Shown: positions 9,675 through 11,400 of the stretch, piece by piece | How positions within the stretch are numbered: position 1 is the stretch's first letter | Layout of the letters: every line of letters begins with the position of its first letter | NCBI GenBank assembly: GCA_937950105.1 | Contig: CALFEM010000340.1 | Coordinates: 1 to 11,400 of the forward strand | Origin: an uncultured Alphaproteobacteria bacterium | Lineage (GTDB): Bacteria > Pseudomonadota > Alphaproteobacteria > Rhizobiales > Hyphomicrobiaceae | Length of the DNA: 11,400 bases | Reading direction: 5' to 3' | Notes under the pieces: model-generated | What the model was told of the DNA's origin: nothing | Seen by the model: the letters and a program-made list of their open reading frames with translations, nothing else | The model's database searches: none | Position numbers and translations under genes: made by a program

Positions 9675-10847
9675 GTGACCACCGCCGCCCTCATCGTTGC
9701 CGCCGGTCGAGGCAGCCGAGCCGGCGGGCCGGTCCCCAAGCAGTATGCCATGCTCGGCGGGTCCCCGGTGTTCACGCACGCCCTGCGGACGTTCAGCGCG
9801 CTGCCCGAGATCGACCTGGTGCAGGTCGTCGTCCACCCGGACGATACTGCCCTCTACGGCGGCGCCACCGCGAACGGTCCGGCGAAATTGCTGCCTCCGG
9901 TCCATGGGGGCGCGACGCGCCAGCTCTCGGTCCTTGCCGGTCTCGAAGCCCTGGCCGTCATGGGCGTGGCGAAGGTTCTCATCCACGATGCGGCGCGCCC
10001 GTTCGTCAGTCCGGCGACCATCCGCGCCGTCGTGGCCGCACTCGAAGCCCATCCCGCTGCACTGGCCGCCGTGCCACTCGCCGACACCCTGAAAAAGGCC
10101 GGCAACGGCGGCATCGTCGCCGATACGGTTCCGCGTGCCGGGCTGTGGCGGGCGCAGACACCGCAAGGGTTCCGCTTCGCCGACATCCTCGCCGCACATC
10201 GGAGGGCGACCGCCGAGGGGCGCGACGACTTCACTGACGACGCGGCCATCGCCGAGTGGGCCGGTCTCGACGTGGCTCTGGTCGAGGACGACGCGGCCAA
10301 TTCCAAGATCACCACGGAGGCAGACCTCAGGATGGCGGAGCGACTGTTGACCGCAAGCACCGCGCCACTGGAGCCGCGCGCCGGCACCGGCTTCGACGTG
10401 CACCGCTTCACCGCGGGCGATCACGTCTGGCTCGGCGGCGTGCGCATTCCGCACACGCACGCGCTCGAAGGCCACTCCGACGCCGACGTCGTGTTGCATG
10501 CGCTCACCGACGCCATCCTCGGCGCGCTCGGCGACGGCGACATCGGCCAGCACTTCCCGCCGAGCGATCCGCAATGGAAAGGTGCCGCCTCGCACATCTT
10601 CCTCGCCGATGCAGCGCGCCGTGTGGCGCAACGCGGCGGACGCATCGCCAACGTCGACGTGACGTTGCTGTGCGAAGCCCCTCGTGTCGGGCCGTATCGC
10701 GCCGAAATGCAGCGAACCATCGCCGCCCTCCTCGGACTCGACGTGACGCGCGTCGGCATCAAGGCGACCACCACAGAACAGCTCGGATTCACCGGACGTC
10801 GCGAAGGCATCGCCGCCATGGCGAGCGCGATGCTTCTGCTGCCCTGA
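9675..10847 (+). CDS. ispDF: IspDF, bifunctional MEP-pathway enzyme
   Basis: This 390-residue fusion performs two non-consecutive MEP-pathway steps: CTP-dependent formation of CDP-methylerythritol (IspD), and cyclisation of its 2-phosphate to methylerythritol cyclodiphosphate (IspF). The IspD half (1 to about 228) has the CTP-binding start AAGRGSRAGGPVPKQY, HDAARPFVS (104-112) and PQGFR (163-167). The IspF half (about 236-390) has GTGFDVHRF with zinc ligands D241, H243 and, in VLHALTDA, H275. It then has GDIG, NVDVTLLCEAP and ATTTEQLGFTGR. The fused form is typical of Alphaproteobacteria. The intervening kinase IspE is not in this window. The GTG start at 9675 is preferred over the in-frame GTG at 9579, which would add 32 Pro-rich unrelated residues. 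It is divergent from dusB, with 240 nt between starts. Confidence 0.95.
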   Translation: MTTAALIVAAGRGSRAGGPVPKQYAMLGGSPVFTHALRTFSALPEIDLVQVVVHPDDTALYGGATANGPAKLLPPVHGGATRQLSVLAGLEALAVMGVAKVLIHDAARPFVSPATIRAVVAALEAHPAALAAVPLADTLKKAGNGGIVADTVPRAGLWRAQTPQGFRFADILAAHRRATAEGRDDFTDDAAIAEWAGLDVALVEDDAANSKITTEADLRMAERLLTASTAPLEPRAGTGFDVHRFTAGDHVWLGGVRIPHTHALEGHSDADVVLHALTDAILGALGDGDIGQHFPPSDPQWKGAASHIFLADAARRVAQRGGRIANVDVTLLCEAPRVGPYRAEMQRTIAALLGLDVTRVGIKATTTEQLGFTGRREGIAAMASAMLLLP

Positions 10848-10943
10848 GCAGAGCGAACGCGCGCTCACGCAGGTTGCGTCCGCAAGACCAACCCGCGCGC
10901 CACACTCGGGCCGCACAGTGCCCTGATCGACACAGCCCTTGCG

Positions 10944-10973
10944 TTGACCGGCCCGGCAGAATCGCGGCATCAA
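10944..10973 (+). promoter_or_regulatory. Weak candidate promoter for the marR-family gene
   Basis: TTGACC (10944-10949) matches a -35 element at 5 of 6 positions, but the best -10 at 18-nt spacing is CATCAA (3 of 6). The rest of the 168-nt gap 10848-11015 shows no clear terminator for ispDF. It contains a tandem gagctgc duplication at 10991-11004 just before the next ribosome site. Confidence 0.2.
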
Positions 10974-11004
10974 AATGGCGCGTGCTCTATGAGCTGCGAG
11001 CTGC

Positions 11005-11010
11005 GGGGGA
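11005..11010 (+). promoter_or_regulatory. Ribosome binding site for the marR-family gene
   Basis: GGGGGA lies 5 nt before the ATG at 11016, which supports that start for the truncated gene. Confidence 0.5.
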
Positions 11011-11015
11011 TTGCT

Positions 11016-11400
11016 ATGACTGTTTTGACCACGACCAAGGATCGGCCGGTTACAGCCGATGCGCAGAGCATCGGTGACATCGCCGAGACGACCGCAGCGG
11101 CGTGCCTCGCCACCCGAGTGCGCCAACTGTCGCGCATCATCACGCGCGTCTACGACGATGCCCTGCGCCCGCTCGGCATCACCGCGAGCCAGTACACGCT
11201 GCTGGCTCAGCTCGCCTCGCGTGACGGCATCACCGCTGTCGAGATCGGCCACGATCTGGACATCGAGAAATCGACGCTGTCGCGCAACCTGAAGCGCCTG
11301 CTTGCGCTGGGTCACCTGATCATGGACCCTCCCGCCGGCCGGCGCGGTCGCGGTCTGCACCTGACGCCCAAGGGTCAGACCGTGTTGACGGACGCCTACC
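11016..11400 (+). CDS. MarR-family transcriptional regulator, 3' end outside the window
   Basis: 128 complete codons are visible and the frame is still open at the window edge. After about 27 variable residues comes the dimerisation helix ACLATRVRQLSRIITRVYDD. The typical LRPLGITASQYTLLAQLA segment, the recognition helix IEKSTLSRNLKRLLALGHL, and the wing with GRRGRGLHLTPKG follow, all in MarR order. MarR proteins are dimeric winged-helix repressors or activators that often release DNA on binding small aromatic ligands or on cysteine oxidation. One Cys lies near residue 30 but no mechanism can be assigned. The target is probably itself or neighbours to the right, which are not visible. It lies 168 nt after ispDF and appears to be a separate unit. 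Confidence 0.88.
   Translation, partial: MTVLTTTKDRPVTADAQSIGDIAETTAAACLATRVRQLSRIITRVYDDALRPLGITASQYTLLAQLASRDGITAVEIGHDLDIEKSTLSRNLKRLLALGHLIMDPPAGRRGRGLHLTPKGQTVLTDAY

Noticed and set aside
10256..11077. A 273-codon plus-strand frame overlapping the IspF half and the following gap
   Set aside because: It is out of frame with clear IspF motifs, extremely Arg-rich, and shows no family signature.

Overview
The window is a chromosomal, GC-rich (about two-thirds G+C by eye) stretch. Its gene order, ispDF / dusB-ntrB-ntrC-ntrY-ntrX-trkA, is the conserved nitrogen-regulation locus of Alphaproteobacteria, most typical of Hyphomicrobiales (Rhizobiales). The fused IspD-IspF enzyme and the paired NtrBC and NtrYX systems also point to this class. 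I cannot name the genus from the sequence.

Layout. Positions 1-255 hold two near-identical copies (115 and 117 nt, period 138) of a repeat with internal inverted repeats. The right-hand copy begins inside the last codons of trkA. From 249 to 9434 six genes run on the minus strand, in transcription order dusB (tRNA-dihydrouridine synthase, formerly nifR3), ntrB (cytosolic nitrogen sensor kinase), ntrC (sigma-54 activator), ntrY (membrane sensor kinase), ntrX (its response regulator) and trkA (NAD-binding potassium-uptake regulator). dusB and ntrB overlap by 4 nt and ntrB and ntrC are 20 nt apart, so these three look like one transcription unit. A 268-nt gap with three inverted repeats separates ntrC from ntrY, so ntrYX-trkA may have its own promoter. 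ispDF is divergent on the plus strand from a 240-nt shared upstream region. It is followed by a MarR-family regulator that runs off the right edge.

How the genes work together. NtrB phosphorylates or dephosphorylates NtrC according to nitrogen status (through PII in known systems), and NtrC drives sigma-54 promoters. NtrY/NtrX is a second, membrane-linked pair that in related bacteria responds to nitrogen, redox or oxygen cues. This NtrX lacks the GAFTGA loop that NtrC keeps, so the two regulators should work by different mechanisms. TrkA links to potassium uptake. DusB and IspDF are housekeeping enzymes for tRNA modification and isoprenoid precursors.

No phage, transposase, CRISPR array, tRNA or rRNA is visible. 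The core is ordinary. The most notable item is the repeat pair at the trkA 3' end, whose differences keep a hairpin paired when read as minus-strand RNA. No non-coding stretch exceeds about 270 nt.
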